Shown piece by piece: positions 1 through 8,263 of a DNA stretch of 64,000 bases; the stretch's first letter is position 1, and each line of letters opens with the position of its first letter. Source of the DNA: an uncultured Polaribacter sp. GTDB lineage: Bacteria > Bacteroidota > Bacteroidia > Flavobacteriales > Flavobacteriaceae. The notes beneath the pieces were generated by a model. It searched no databases and was not told where the DNA came from. It was given only the letters and a program-made list of their open reading frames with translations. A program made the position numbers and the translations under genes. Location of the stretch: contig NZ_CANNFH010000005.1 of NCBI RefSeq assembly GCF_947503875.1, positions 62,001 through 126,000 of the forward strand, written 5' to 3'.

Positions 1-309
1 TACGCTAAACGTTTTAATATAAAAACCATGCAAATGGTAGGTGCAACAAAAGGTTTTATTAGAAAACCGTTTATTTGGCAAAGCATAAAACTAGGTTTTA
101 TTGGCGCATTAGTGGCGTTAATTGGTTTGGGAGCTGTAATTTTTTATCTAGATAAATTGGCACCAAGTTTAGGGCTTTTAAAAGATTATGTTACTTTAGG
201 GTATTTAGTTGGTGGTGTTATACTTTCTGCAATAGTAATTACTTATTTAAGTACATTTTTAGCAACGCAACGTTTTTTAAATTTAAGAACAGACGAACTT
301 TATTATTAA
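1..309 (+). CDS. ftsX: Cell division protein FtsX, C-terminal part (cut by window start)
   Basis: The reading frame is open from base 1, so this is the last 102 residues of a gene that begins outside the window; the first ATG at 28 is internal. It shows the FtsX ending: a conserved 'KTMQMVGAT' stretch at the cytoplasmic entry of the last membrane pair, then two hydrophobic segments and a short polar tail. FtsX pairs with the ATPase FtsE and controls septal peptidoglycan hydrolysis. The next gene starts 4 bases after the stop, so the two are probably co-transcribed. The order ftsX, DUF3098, uppP, truB is, as I recall, usual in Flavobacteriia. Confidence 0.88.
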   Translation, partial: YAKRFNIKTMQMVGATKGFIRKPFIWQSIKLGFIGALVALIGLGAVIFYLDKLAPSLGLLKDYVTLGYLVGGVILSAIVITYLSTFLATQRFLNLRTDELYY

Positions 310-313
310 TAAC

Positions 314-556
314 ATGAAAGAAGAAAACACACAAAAACCAGAGTTTTTATTTGGTAAAAAGAATTATATAATTATGCTTATTGGCTTAGTTGTAATTGCT
401 TTAGGCTTTATTTTTATGGCAGGTGGCGGTAGTGATGATCCTAATGTTTTTAATGAAGAAATTTACAATTGGCAAAGAATTAGGTTAGCACCAACTTTGG
501 TTATTTTAGGCTTGGGAATAGAAATTTATGCCATTTTAGCAAATCCAAATAAGTAA
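314..556 (+). CDS. DUF3098 family small membrane protein
   Basis: This 80-residue protein has a polar N-terminus, one membrane span at about 18-37, a short loop with GGGSDD, and a second hydrophobic stretch near the C-terminus. It matches my knowledge of the DUF3098 family, which in Bacteroidota lies between ftsX and uppP. The function is unknown. Spacing is tight on both sides (4 bases after ftsX, 5 bases before uppP), which implies one transcript. A link to cell division or envelope synthesis is only suggested by the neighbours. Confidence 0.8.
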   Translation: MKEENTQKPEFLFGKKNYIIMLIGLVVIALGFIFMAGGGSDDPNVFNEEIYNWQRIRLAPTLVILGLGIEIYAILANPNK

Positions 557-561
557 AAATA

Positions 562-1356
562 ATGGATATTTTAGAAGCCATAATTCTTGGAATTGTACAA
601 GGATTAACTGAGTTTTTACCTGTTTCTTCTAGCGGACATTTAGAACTTGCAAAAGCTATTTTAGGAGACACTTCTGTACCCGAAGAAAGTTTAACGTTTA
701 CTGTAGTTTTACATTTTGCAACCGCTTTAAGTACCATTGTAATTTTTAGGAAAGAAATTTTAGAAATTTTTAAAGGATTATTCCAATTTAAATGGAATGA
801 AGAGTTTCAGTTTTCATTAAAAATAATCATTTCTATGATTCCTGCAGTTTGTGTAGGTTTACTTTTTGAAGAGCAATTGGAATCTTTTTTCGGCGGAAAA
901 ATATTATTGGTTGGTGTTATGCTTTTAGTAACTGCTGTACTTTTATTACTAGCAGATAAAGCAAAAAATACCGATAAGAAAGTTTCTTTTGGAAATGCTG
1001 TAATTATTGGTGTTTCTCAAGCAATTGCTATGTTACCAGGTATTTCTAGATCTGGAGCAACTATTTCTACATCTGTTTTGTTAGGAATTGATAGAACAAG
1101 AGCTGCAAAATTTTCTTTTTTAATGGTAGTGCCATTAATTTTTGGTAAAATTGGTAAAGATGTTTTAAGTGGCGATTTAAATTTCCAAACATCAGAAATG
1201 TTACCGATTTCTTTAGGTTTTATAGCGGCATTTTTATCAGGTTTATTGGCCTGTAAATGGATGATTGCATTGGTTAAGAAAAGCAAACTATCGTATTTTT
1301 CTATCTATTGTGCAATTGTGGGTGCTATTGCTATTGGTTATGCTTTGCTAAGTTAA
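562..1356 (+). CDS. uppP: Undecaprenyl-diphosphate phosphatase UppP (BacA family)
   Basis: This 264-residue integral membrane enzyme dephosphorylates undecaprenyl diphosphate to recycle the lipid carrier for peptidoglycan and surface glycans. Both family motifs are visible: the glutamate-rich first motif with 'EFLPVSSSGH' at residues 17-26, and 'PGISRSGAT' at 159-167, which holds the catalytic arginine. About seven or eight hydrophobic segments and the length fit the family. It follows the DUF3098 gene by 5 bases and is followed 51 bases later by truB. Overexpression of this family is known to give bacitracin resistance, but nothing here suggests such a specialised role. Confidence 0.95.
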   Translation: MDILEAIILGIVQGLTEFLPVSSSGHLELAKAILGDTSVPEESLTFTVVLHFATALSTIVIFRKEILEIFKGLFQFKWNEEFQFSLKIIISMIPAVCVGLLFEEQLESFFGGKILLVGVMLLVTAVLLLLADKAKNTDKKVSFGNAVIIGVSQAIAMLPGISRSGATISTSVLLGIDRTRAAKFSFLMVVPLIFGKIGKDVLSGDLNFQTSEMLPISLGFIAAFLSGLLACKWMIALVKKSKLSYFSIYCAIVGAIAIGYALLS

Positions 1357-1383
1357 TGGGTGTTTATAATCATAATTAAAAGA

Positions 1384-1412
1384 TACTGAAACAAGTTCAG
1401 CATAAGAATGAC
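1384..1412. repeat. Short hairpin repeat (CTGAA...TTCAG type) before truB
   Basis: The segment contains CTGAA-ACAAG-TTCAG, a small hairpin, followed by a GAATGACA tail. The same design (a TTCAG-containing hairpin ending in GAATGACA) recurs at 52991-53036. The ATG of truB falls inside the GAATGACA tail, so the repeat abuts the translation start. It looks like a degenerate dispersed flavobacterial intergenic repeat. Confidence 0.5.
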
Positions 1413-2100
1413 AGAAGAAGATTACAAAAACGGACAAGTTTTACTAATTGATAAACCCTTAACTTGGACTTCTTTTCAGGTAGTAAACAAACTGCGTTGG
1501 GAAATAAAGCAACGCTTCAATATTAAGAAAATAAAAGTTGGGCATGCAGGTACTTTAGATCCTTTAGCAACTGGTTTGCTAATTTTGTGTACAGGCAAAC
1601 AAACCAAACAAATAGACACCTATCAAGGGCAAATAAAAGAATATACAGGTACCTTTACTATTGGTGCAACCACACCAAGTTACGATTTGGAAACAGAAAT
1701 CGATCAAACATTTCCTACAGCACATATTTCAGAAGAATTATTAAAAGAAACTACGCAACAGTTTGTTGGCGAAATTCAACAAAAACCACCCATTTTTTCT
1801 GCAATTAAAAAAGATGGCAAACGTTTGTATGAATTAGCTAGAAAAGGAGAAACTACAGAAATAAAGGCAAGAACAGTTACTATTACTGAGTTTGAAATCA
1901 CAAACGTAAACCTACCAGAAGTAGAATTTAGAGTAGTTTGTAGCAAAGGAACGTATATTCGTTCTTTAGCGTATGATTTTGGTTTGGCTTTAAAGTCAGG
2001 AGCTCATTTATCTGTTTTAAGAAGAACAAAAATTGGTAATTTTTCTGTGGATAATGCGCTTTCTGTTGATGAATTTATAGCGAAAGTAAAATCAGAGTAA
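1408..2100 (+). CDS. truB: tRNA pseudouridine(55) synthase TruB
   Basis: This 230-residue enzyme converts U55 in the T-loop of tRNAs to pseudouridine. The N-terminal 'LIDKPLTWTSFQVVNKLR' and the catalytic motif 'GHAGTLDPLATG' are present, with the nucleophilic aspartate at D51. The 'KPPIFSAIKKDGKRLYELAR' and 'VVCSKGTYIRSLAYDFG' segments are also typical. It ends without a long PUA extension, as is common for Bacteroidota TruB. It is last in the ftsX-uppP series, and the stop codon lies 2 bases from the convergent stop of the exporter gene. Confidence 0.96.
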   Translation: MTEEDYKNGQVLLIDKPLTWTSFQVVNKLRWEIKQRFNIKKIKVGHAGTLDPLATGLLILCTGKQTKQIDTYQGQIKEYTGTFTIGATTPSYDLETEIDQTFPTAHISEELLKETTQQFVGEIQQKPPIFSAIKKDGKRLYELARKGETTEIKARTVTITEFEITNVNLPEVEFRVVCSKGTYIRSLAYDFGLALKSGAHLSVLRRTKIGNFSVDNALSVDEFIAKVKSE

Positions 2101-2102
2101 CT

Positions 2103-2960
2103 TTATTTTTTACTTCGAATACTTTCAATTACCACTGTTAAAAGTATTAAACTACCACCAATATAAGTATTTACAGAAGGTATTTCATTCACAAATAGAA
2201 AAGCAATTATAATTCCAAAAATTGGCTGAACACTGCTAATAATACTTGCAGTTGCAACAGAAAAATGTTGTAGTGAATTTACAATCATTGTATGTCCAAT
2301 TGCTGTAGTTAGCAATGCAATTAACACTAATAAAGGCAACTGACTTTGTATATTAGAAACATCACTTAAAAACAACACAGGCAATAATAAAGTAGCAACA
2401 ATTATTAATTGGTATAGCATAATCATACTGCCATTGTAATTTTTTACGTGCTTTTTTGTGGTTAAATTTCTTAGGGCATAGCATAAAGCAGAAAACACAC
2501 CTAGTAAAATTCCTTTAGCTTCATCATTTTCTAAAGAGAAGTTTGGTACTAAAATGTATACACCAATCAACACTAAAATACCCAATAAAACATGAATTCC
2601 GTTAAGTTTTTGTTTTGAGAAAAAAGGTTCTAGAAGTGCTGTCATTACAGGAAAAGTATACATAGAAAGCATACCTAAAGCTACATTAGAAAGTTTAAGT
2701 GCATAAAAATAAGAAACCCAATGTGCAGCTAAAAAAAAGCCACTAACTAGAAAAGAAGAAATATCTTTTTTAGATTTTATTTTTAAATCTACTTTTTTAA
2801 ACCTGCAAAAAAGGTAGATAAATAATGCACCAAAACTACCTCTAAACCAAATAATTACTTCTGCAGGCAATGCAATATATTTTCCTAAAACACCAGAAGT
2901 ACTTATAAAAAGTGTGGCTAAAAGCAATAATGCTAAATTTTTTATGTGTGAATTTTCCAT
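2103..2960 (-). CDS. EamA/DMT family transporter
   Basis: This 285-residue protein has about ten hydrophobic segments in two repeated halves of five, the usual EamA (drug/metabolite transporter) fold. Typical pieces include 'FRGSFGALFIYLF' in the first half and 'SSVQPIFGIIIAFLFVNE' in the second. The ending SIRSKK is a positively charged cytoplasmic tail. The substrate cannot be read from the sequence; relatives export amino acids, purines or other small metabolites. It converges with truB with only 2 bases between the stop codons. Confidence 0.88.
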   Translation of the reverse strand: MENSHIKNLALLLLATLFISTSGVLGKYIALPAEVIIWFRGSFGALFIYLFCRFKKVDLKIKSKKDISSFLVSGFFLAAHWVSYFYALKLSNVALGMLSMYTFPVMTALLEPFFSKQKLNGIHVLLGILVLIGVYILVPNFSLENDEAKGILLGVFSALCYALRNLTTKKHVKNYNGSMIMLYQLIIVATLLLPVLFLSDVSNIQSQLPLLVLIALLTTAIGHTMIVNSLQHFSVATASIISSVQPIFGIIIAFLFVNEIPSVNTYIGGSLILLTVVIESIRSKK

Positions 2961-3362
2961 TTATTTTACAGCGTTTGTCATTTCAACTTTATGGAGAAAT
3001 CTCGCATAAATTATTTGGTTAATTTTAGATTTTCTTTTAAACTAGAATACTCTTATTTATTAATATTTTATAATGAATTTGTACGTGTTGAAAACCTACT
3101 TATTCGAGAACAAAAATAGAACACTTTAACAAGCTTAGTAAGTCTTTTTGATTTTTATTTTGAAGTATTAAGTCATTAAAATTCGTAATTAAAATTTTGA
3201 TTTAGGAAAGCTTTATAAATAGTACCATAGTTAGTCTGAGCCTGTCGAAGACCACATTCTATTGATAACGTAATAAAAAGCACTTCGACAAGCTCAGTTT
3301 GAATGTAATCGTTTTAATTACAATTTGATGGGTATTAAAATTATGAGATTTTTTTATTGTCA
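2961..3362. repeat. Gene-free spacer with two dispersed repeat copies
   Basis: About 400 bases hold no gene. At 2977-3005 there is a copy of the TGTCATTTC...GGAGAAATCTC repeat (others at 38522, 58895, 63310). At 3236-3297 there is a long inverted repeat (separate entry). The rest is AT-rich with no open frame of note. The right edge is the stop codon of the mfd 3'-end fragment. Confidence 0.6.
3236..3297. repeat. Inverted repeat of CTGAGC(C/T)TGTCGAAG
   Basis: The left arm at 3236-3250 and the right arm at 3283-3297 are reverse complements at 14 of 15 positions, separated by 32 bases. The arm sequence CTTCGACAAGCTCAG also occurs singly at about 54988-55002. It forms a strong potential hairpin just beyond the mfd fragment. 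It may act as a terminator or be a mobile miniature repeat; no adjacent T-run argues for a classical terminator. Confidence 0.7.
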
Positions 3363-3363
3363 C

Positions 3364-3838
3364 TTAAACTTTCTGCAAAACAGACAAAGCTGTTTTTACA
3401 GAATCTATTCTAATAAAAGTAATTAATAAGCGCAATCCGTTTTTGGTTTGCTTTTCTTTCATTACACAACTTTTAGGATTGTTTTTTAAATAATTTAGCA
3501 TACTGGAAAACGCTGCTGTTTGGTAAAAATCACTTTGCTGATCAGATACAAAGTAACCCAACATTCTTTTTTGCTTTAAAATAACTTTTTCTAAACCTAG
3601 CTTTTTTCCCAACCATTTTATTCTTACAGAATCTAATAAATCTGCCACTTGTGTTAGGTATTCTCCAAATCTATCTGTAATCTCAGTTTCAAAAACTTGC
3701 AATTCTTCTTCAGTTTCTAATGTACCTAATTTGTTATATAATGCTAATCTTTCTGTTATTGAATTGATATAATCATCAGGAAACAAAATCTCAAAATCGG
3801 TATCAATGGTTACCTCTTTTACATGTTCTTTTGGTTTA
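3364..3838 (-). pseudogene. Orphan 3'-end fragment of mfd
   Basis: This segment encodes about the last 158 residues of Mfd, beginning in the region matching 'KPKEYVKEV' of the full gene at 8264-11635. The first in-frame ATG is at 3786. The homology begins abruptly at about 3838. Compared by eye, about 26 bases differ over some 455 aligned bases (roughly 94 percent identity), but only about four differences change a residue (P/S, G/A, L/P and H/Y). The last residues also differ (SVLQKV here, EILKKI in the full gene). The mostly synonymous differences suggest this piece was once the end of a working mfd allele. It has no N-terminal helicase domains and cannot be functional. Confidence 0.9.
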
Positions 3839-3959
3839 AATGTATTTTACATGGTTTATGATTACTCTAATATAAACTTAAATTACTTATAATAAATTTA
3901 AAGAAAACACTACTATTGCTAATTAATTTGCAATTAATTTAAATTTTATTAGGTAATTC

Positions 3960-3972
3960 TTTTTTTTTTTTT
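3960..3972 (+). promoter_or_regulatory. Thirteen-T homopolymer tract upstream of the peptide genes
   Basis: A run of 13 T residues stands about 100 bases before the first four-cysteine peptide gene. It is followed by AAAATTTG, which loosely resembles the TAnnTTTG -7 element of Bacteroidota. A tract of this length could change by slippage and alter promoter spacing. The decamer TATTAGGTAA occurs nearby at about 3948 and again at 4024-4033, closer to the start. A role in expression is inference. Confidence 0.35.
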
Positions 3973-4071
3973 AAAATTTGTTTAAGTTAAGAAAAATTGC
4001 GCAAAATTTCTTCTATCTACCTCTATTAGGTAAGGTATTATCAACTTAATAACAATTTAAATTAGAGAATT

Positions 4072-4380
4072 ATGAAAAAAATTATTTTTTCTTTTATCTT
4101 TCTTTTGGTCGCATCAGTGACTTTAGGAAACGAGAAGGAAATTAAACCAACTAACAAAGTAAAAGAAATTAAAGTTTCCAGTTTCGATTTTGATATTAAT
4201 GGAGAAATCTTAAATTTTGATTTTGCCCGAGCATTTTGTACAGAAACACGTGATGGTGTGACCTATGAAGCAAATGTGGGGTGCTTTTTGTGTAGTCCCT
4301 CAAAAGCTAAACAGAGATGCGCAAGAGTATTAAGCAGAAGAATTGATGATATTAATCCTGTCGTTCAGGAGATTTATTAA
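4072..4380 (+). CDS. Small secreted four-cysteine protein, copy 1
   Basis: I do not recognise a named family. The 102-residue product has a Sec-type signal peptide (residues 1 to about 19) and a middle segment of about 35 residues. The C-terminal part has cysteines at 56, 71, 74 and 83, in the pattern C-x14-C-x2-C-x8-C. The core contains 'RDGVTY' and 'VGCFLC'. The next gene is a clear paralogue with identical spacing. The even number of cysteines and the exported location suggest two disulfide bonds. It may be a toxin-like peptide, a signal or cargo of the barrel protein downstream. No modification enzyme is encoded nearby. The short leader and compact gene argue for high expression, but this is inference. 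Confidence 0.75.
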   Translation: MKKIIFSFIFLLVASVTLGNEKEIKPTNKVKEIKVSSFDFDINGEILNFDFARAFCTETRDGVTYEANVGCFLCSPSKAKQRCARVLSRRIDDINPVVQEIY

Positions 4381-4409
4381 TATATTTATTAATCATTAAA
4401 ATTTAAAAA

Positions 4410-4715
4410 ATGAAAATTAACAAACTAGTCTACGTTTTTATTTTCTTGCTATTGTCTAGTATATCTATGATTGCGAATGAGAAAGAATTAAAAATTGAAA
4501 ATAACAATACTATAGATTTTTCGGAACTAGAGTTCAGTGAACAGGGATATATAGAGGATATTTATTTTGCTCAAGCTACTTGTAAAGAGAAAAGAGATGG
4601 GGTAACTTACTCTACAACTGTAGGTTGTTTTTTATGTGGTGAAGAAAGATCACAAGCACGATGCGAAAAAGTTTTATCCAAAAAAATAGATAGGTTAAAT
4701 CCCCAACGTTTATAA
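4410..4715 (+). CDS. Small secreted four-cysteine protein, copy 2
   Basis: This 101-residue paralogue of the preceding gene begins 29 bases after its stop. It has a signal peptide of about 22 residues, and both copies continue with 'NEKE(I/L)K' after the predicted cleavage point. Cysteines at 58, 73, 76 and 85 reproduce the same C-x14-C-x2-C-x8-C spacing without gaps. Shared residues include 'RDGVTY', 'VGCFLC', 'RC' and 'VLS', ending in a basic stretch before 'ID..NP'. The middle segments diverge more than the cysteine core, as expected if the core is the functional part. A strong hairpin follows. Function unknown. Confidence 0.75.
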   Translation: MKINKLVYVFIFLLLSSISMIANEKELKIENNNTIDFSELEFSEQGYIEDIYFAQATCKEKRDGVTYSTTVGCFLCGEERSQARCEKVLSKKIDRLNPQRL

Positions 4716-4747
4716 GTAGGGTTCACTTAAAAAAATTAATAAAAAGA

Positions 4748-4782
4748 AATATGAAATGATTTTATTTAAATCGTTTCATATT
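4748..4782 (+). terminator. Terminator-like hairpin between peptide genes and GLPGLI gene
   Basis: Two 15-base arms (4748-4762 and 4768-4782) pair with one G-T type mismatch around a five-base loop, TATTT, and a TT-rich stretch follows. The GLPGLI gene starts 17 bases later. The hairpin could end most transcripts of the peptide genes and let a smaller fraction read through to the outer-membrane genes. Confidence 0.65.
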
Positions 4783-4798
4783 TTAATTTAAGATAAAT

Positions 4799-5596
4799 AT
4801 GAAATATTTTTTTATACTATTAAGTACTTTAACATTTGCCCAAAAAGGTGTAAATGTAGAATATCAATCTCAGATAAACAGAATTAATTCTGAATCAACA
4901 GAGAATGAAGTTTATATTTTAAATATTAATAAAGGAAAATCTCTTTACAAACCTAAGATTAGTAATAATACTAAAAAATATATAAATGCTTCCTCATTAG
5001 AAAAAAAATGGTACAGTAAGAAGCAAAGAATAACAGCATATAAAGTGTCTTCTCAAAATACCGTTTATTCTACTGATAAATTGGTTTATAAAGATCTTAT
5101 AAATAATAACTTGTATACTAATAGAATATTAATAACCTCTAGAGCTGTTATAGATGAATCGGATATAAAGTTTTCTTGGGACATAGTTAGTAGTAAAGAT
5201 TCTACAAGTATACTTGGTTTTAGCTGTCAAAAGGCATTTACCAATTTTAGAGGAAGAACTTATTTCGCTTATTTTACTACAGAACTTCCTTTTACAGACG
5301 GACCATACAAGTTTAACGGTTTGCCTGGTTTGATTTTGAAAATTGAGAGCACTGATGGATATTACAAAAATGAAGCTTTAAGAGTTAGTATTCCTAATGA
5401 GATTAACGTTATCAAAAACCCTTTTTCTGATGAAAGGATATTGTCTCTAGAAAAATATAAGGATATCTATAAATCTACACTTATCAAAAGGCTAAAAGCA
5501 TCTAAATCACTTCGTGATGAAGACGAGGGTCCTTTAGTAATTAAGTTTGATGACAAATTAGAAGATATTGGGATGGGGATTATTACTGTTGAATAA
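4799..5596 (+). CDS. GLPGLI family protein
   Basis: This 265-residue protein has a short signal peptide ('MKYFFILLSTLTFAQ', cleaved after about residue 14). The family signature GLPGLI is at residues 174-179, within 'PYKFNGLPGLILKIE', preceded by 'ILGFSCQKAF' near 139-148. GLPGLI proteins are confined to Bacteroidota and, as I recall, often sit beside TonB-dependent-receptor-like genes; their biochemical role is not established. The TAA stop shares its last base with the ATG of the following barrel gene (TAATG), so the two are translationally coupled and probably act together in the envelope. Confidence 0.88.
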   Translation: MKYFFILLSTLTFAQKGVNVEYQSQINRINSESTENEVYILNINKGKSLYKPKISNNTKKYINASSLEKKWYSKKQRITAYKVSSQNTVYSTDKLVYKDLINNNLYTNRILITSRAVIDESDIKFSWDIVSSKDSTSILGFSCQKAFTNFRGRTYFAYFTTELPFTDGPYKFNGLPGLILKIESTDGYYKNEALRVSIPNEINVIKNPFSDERILSLEKYKDIYKSTLIKRLKASKSLRDEDEGPLVIKFDDKLEDIGMGIITVE

Positions 5597-8232
5597 TGAG
5601 TATTTATAAATTTAAATTTATAGCCCTTTTTGGGCTATTATTTTTTATTGAAATTTGTTTTTCTCAAACCATACAGGGAACTATAGCAAATAAACCTTTA
5701 AATCTTAACGTTAGTCTTATTACAAAATTTGGAAGTTCAGAAAAAATCAAAGAATTCAAAATCATTAGAGAAAATTCCTTTGTCTTTAAGCTTAAAAATG
5801 AGTATGATACACTAAGAATATCTTGTAGCGTAAATGGCTATGTAAGTAAAGAAAAGATTTTTGTAAAACCCAAAAGGAATGAAACATTAAAAGTAAATTT
5901 TTTACTTATTAAAGATTCTATTCAGACTCTTGAAGAAGTTGTGGTTAAAGCGAAAAGAAGATTTTATCAAAAAAAAGATACCATAGGTTATATCGCATCA
6001 GAATATATGGATGGTACTGAACGTAAAGTAAAAGATTTGCTTAAAAAACTACCACAAATTGAAGTGAATGAAAGAAATGGTATAGTTAGATATAAAGGGA
6101 AAGAAATTGAAACGATAACTTTAGATGGTGATAATCTATTTGGTAGAAACTATGCAATTGCAACTAAAAATATAAATGCAGATATTATCAAGGCTGTTGA
6201 AGCTATAGATAATTATGAAGAAAATGTCTTAATGAAAGGCATTTCAAGTGGTGGCAAGGTATCGTTAAATTTGATTTTAAAAGAGAGAAAAACTGATATT
6301 TCTGGCAGTGCTGAAATTGCAGGAGGGAGTTTAGGTGAAAGTAAATTTGCTAAAGGTTTAAATGTTTCTTTGCTAGGTATTAATAAAAAACATAAAAGTT
6401 TCTTTACAGTAAGTAACAATAATTTGGGGGTTAACAATAGCCCTTTAGACTTGGAAAGTGGCAATGAAACCTATAATAGTTCAAAAGATAAAAAATACTT
6501 CGTTAATTCTTTATTTACTTCATCAAATACATTTTTAGATTTTGGTAATGAACGTGGAAATATAAATGATCAAACTTTTAGTAGTTTGAATACCTTAATT
6601 CCAATAAATAAGAAAGTAAAAATAAAATTAAATGGATTTTATTTAATAGACAAAATTAGAGGTGAAAATCTTTTTCAGCAAACGCTTTTTGGTTCTGAAG
6701 ATAACTCTAATATTTCTATATTTGATAATACTAATTTCTTAAACAAACCTAAGGCTTCTAGTGGAGAATTTGATGTGAATTACAAAATAAATAAAAGGTC
6801 TTTACTTACGTATTTTTCAAAATACCAAAGTATAGGTTTTTCTGAAGTAAGAACTATAAATTCTAATAATGACAATTTTAATATTAATATAAATTCTAAA
6901 AATAGATTTCATAAAAATCAATTAAATTATACATACAAATTAAATGACAGTACATTGTTTCAATCTAAAATTCATTATTCATTTAATAATCAACCTCAAA
7001 TTTTAAACCTAAAAAACGATACTTCACAAAATATTTTTTTAGAAAATAATCAGTTAAGTAATTTTTCAAATAAGTATTTTAGTTTTAGTAACCATCTCAT
7101 TGGGAAAATAGGTAGATTTAAATATGGTACAGAGTTTAGCTTTTATTCTAATAAAATTAATTACAAATCGAATTTAATTGAAGATGACAGCATTGAAAAA
7201 ACAAATATTAATAATGTAACGAGACAAAATATAGCGTTTTTAAATAGATCTTATATTGCTTTACAGTATAACCAATGGCGTTTTTCAATTAAAAACAAAT
7301 TGGAGTATTTAAAACAAGAGTTAAAGGATTTTTCTGAAGAACCAAATTTTATAATTAACCCTTCTTTGGCTCTAGCCTATTCACTTGGTGAGGGTAAAAG
7401 TATTTCTTTATTTGGGGGTTTTAACAAAGCACCTACTCAATTAGAGAACCTGTTTTTAAAACCAGTAATAATTAATAATAGAACAGCACTTTTAAATACA
7501 CCAAGCTTAGAATTACAAGAAAGAATTAATATTGGTTTAAACTACTTTAGTAATAATTTATATAAGCAGATAAGTATTACAAGTAGTATAGAATATTCAC
7601 AAATACATGGGGATTATTTTCAAGATGTAAGTTTTGATTCTAGTAGAATACAAATCAGGAATTTTTATCTTGCAGAAAAAAGTGAAAATTATTCATCAAA
7701 TTTCTCAATTCAAAATTATATAGATGGCTTAAATTCTAATATTACATTAAGTATAGGAGGTAACTATAGTCAATATTTCAATATAATAAATGCTTCTGAT
7801 TTAAGAAATAATGAAATGTATAGTTTTAATTCAACATTAGAATTCAATACTACTTTTAATTTCCCAATAAATTTTGGTAGTGAAGTATCTTATTCTTATA
7901 ATGAAAATAGATTTGAGAATATTAAGAATATATTTAAAACTTTCACCAATAGTGGAAAAATCATAATCAAACCAAAAGCTGGCATGGTTGCAAGTATTAG
8001 CTCAGATTTCTTTAATCCAAATCTAGATAATTCTTTAAACACAGTTAATTTTTTAGATTTTAGGTTTAACTATAAACCAATAAATAAAAATTTCACAATT
8101 GGGTTTATTGCAAATAATATATTGGATAATTCCGTTTATAACAGAATAGAAGTTTCAGATTTTTCTAGATCAAGATATCAAAATAAACTACAAGATAGAC
8201 TTTTTTTAGTTTCCTTTGAGTTTTCTTTTTGA
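5596..8232 (+). CDS. TonB-dependent-receptor-like outer-membrane protein with carboxypeptidase-like N-domain
   Basis: The 878-residue product has a signal peptide (about 1-24), then a beta-sandwich like CarboxypepD_reg/DUF4480 domains up to about 110, then 'LEEVVVKAK' opening a plug-like region (about 115-230). A long Asn/Ser-rich beta-barrel follows, ending in alternating residues with a C-terminal Phe (VSFEFSF). The plug contains 'GKEIETITLDGDNLFGRNY'. There is no SusD partner, so it is not a glycan-type SusCD pair. It overlaps the GLPGLI stop by one base. The linked small secreted peptides make export or receptor function for those peptides plausible, but not shown. It ends 31 bases before the convergent end of mfd. 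Confidence 0.85.
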   Translation: MSIYKFKFIALFGLLFFIEICFSQTIQGTIANKPLNLNVSLITKFGSSEKIKEFKIIRENSFVFKLKNEYDTLRISCSVNGYVSKEKIFVKPKRNETLKVNFLLIKDSIQTLEEVVVKAKRRFYQKKDTIGYIASEYMDGTERKVKDLLKKLPQIEVNERNGIVRYKGKEIETITLDGDNLFGRNYAIATKNINADIIKAVEAIDNYEENVLMKGISSGGKVSLNLILKERKTDISGSAEIAGGSLGESKFAKGLNVSLLGINKKHKSFFTVSNNNLGVNNSPLDLESGNETYNSSKDKKYFVNSLFTSSNTFLDFGNERGNINDQTFSSLNTLIPINKKVKIKLNGFYLIDKIRGENLFQQTLFGSEDNSNISIFDNTNFLNKPKASSGEFDVNYKINKRSLLTYFSKYQSIGFSEVRTINSNNDNFNININSKNRFHKNQLNYTYKLNDSTLFQSKIHYSFNNQPQILNLKNDTSQNIFLENNQLSNFSNKYFSFSNHLIGKIGRFKYGTEFSFYSNKINYKSNLIEDDSIEKTNINNVTRQNIAFLNRSYIALQYNQWRFSIKNKLEYLKQELKDFSEEPNFIINPSLALAYSLGEGKSISLFGGFNKAPTQLENLFLKPVIINNRTALLNTPSLELQERINIGLNYFSNNLYKQISITSSIEYSQIHGDYFQDVSFDSSRIQIRNFYLAEKSENYSSNFSIQNYIDGLNSNITLSIGGNYSQYFNIINASDLRNNEMYSFNSTLEFNTTFNFPINFGSEVSYSYNENRFENIKNIFKTFTNSGKIIIKPKAGMVASISSDFFNPNLDNSLNTVNFLDFRFNYKPINKNFTIGFIANNILDNSVYNRIEVSDFSRSRYQNKLQDRLFLVSFEFSF

Positions 8233-8263
8233 TTCACAAACTAATGTTTAATTTTGATTTAAA

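Noticed and set aside
3364..3786. Possible functional short Mfd-like protein
   Set aside because: It contains only the C-terminal TRCF part without a helicase or polymerase-binding domain, begins at a homology break, and is better explained as a stranded gene end.
3364..8232. Classical transposon or integrative element
   Set aside because: No transposase, integrase, relaxase or short target-site duplication was found; only the gene-end duplication supports acquisition.
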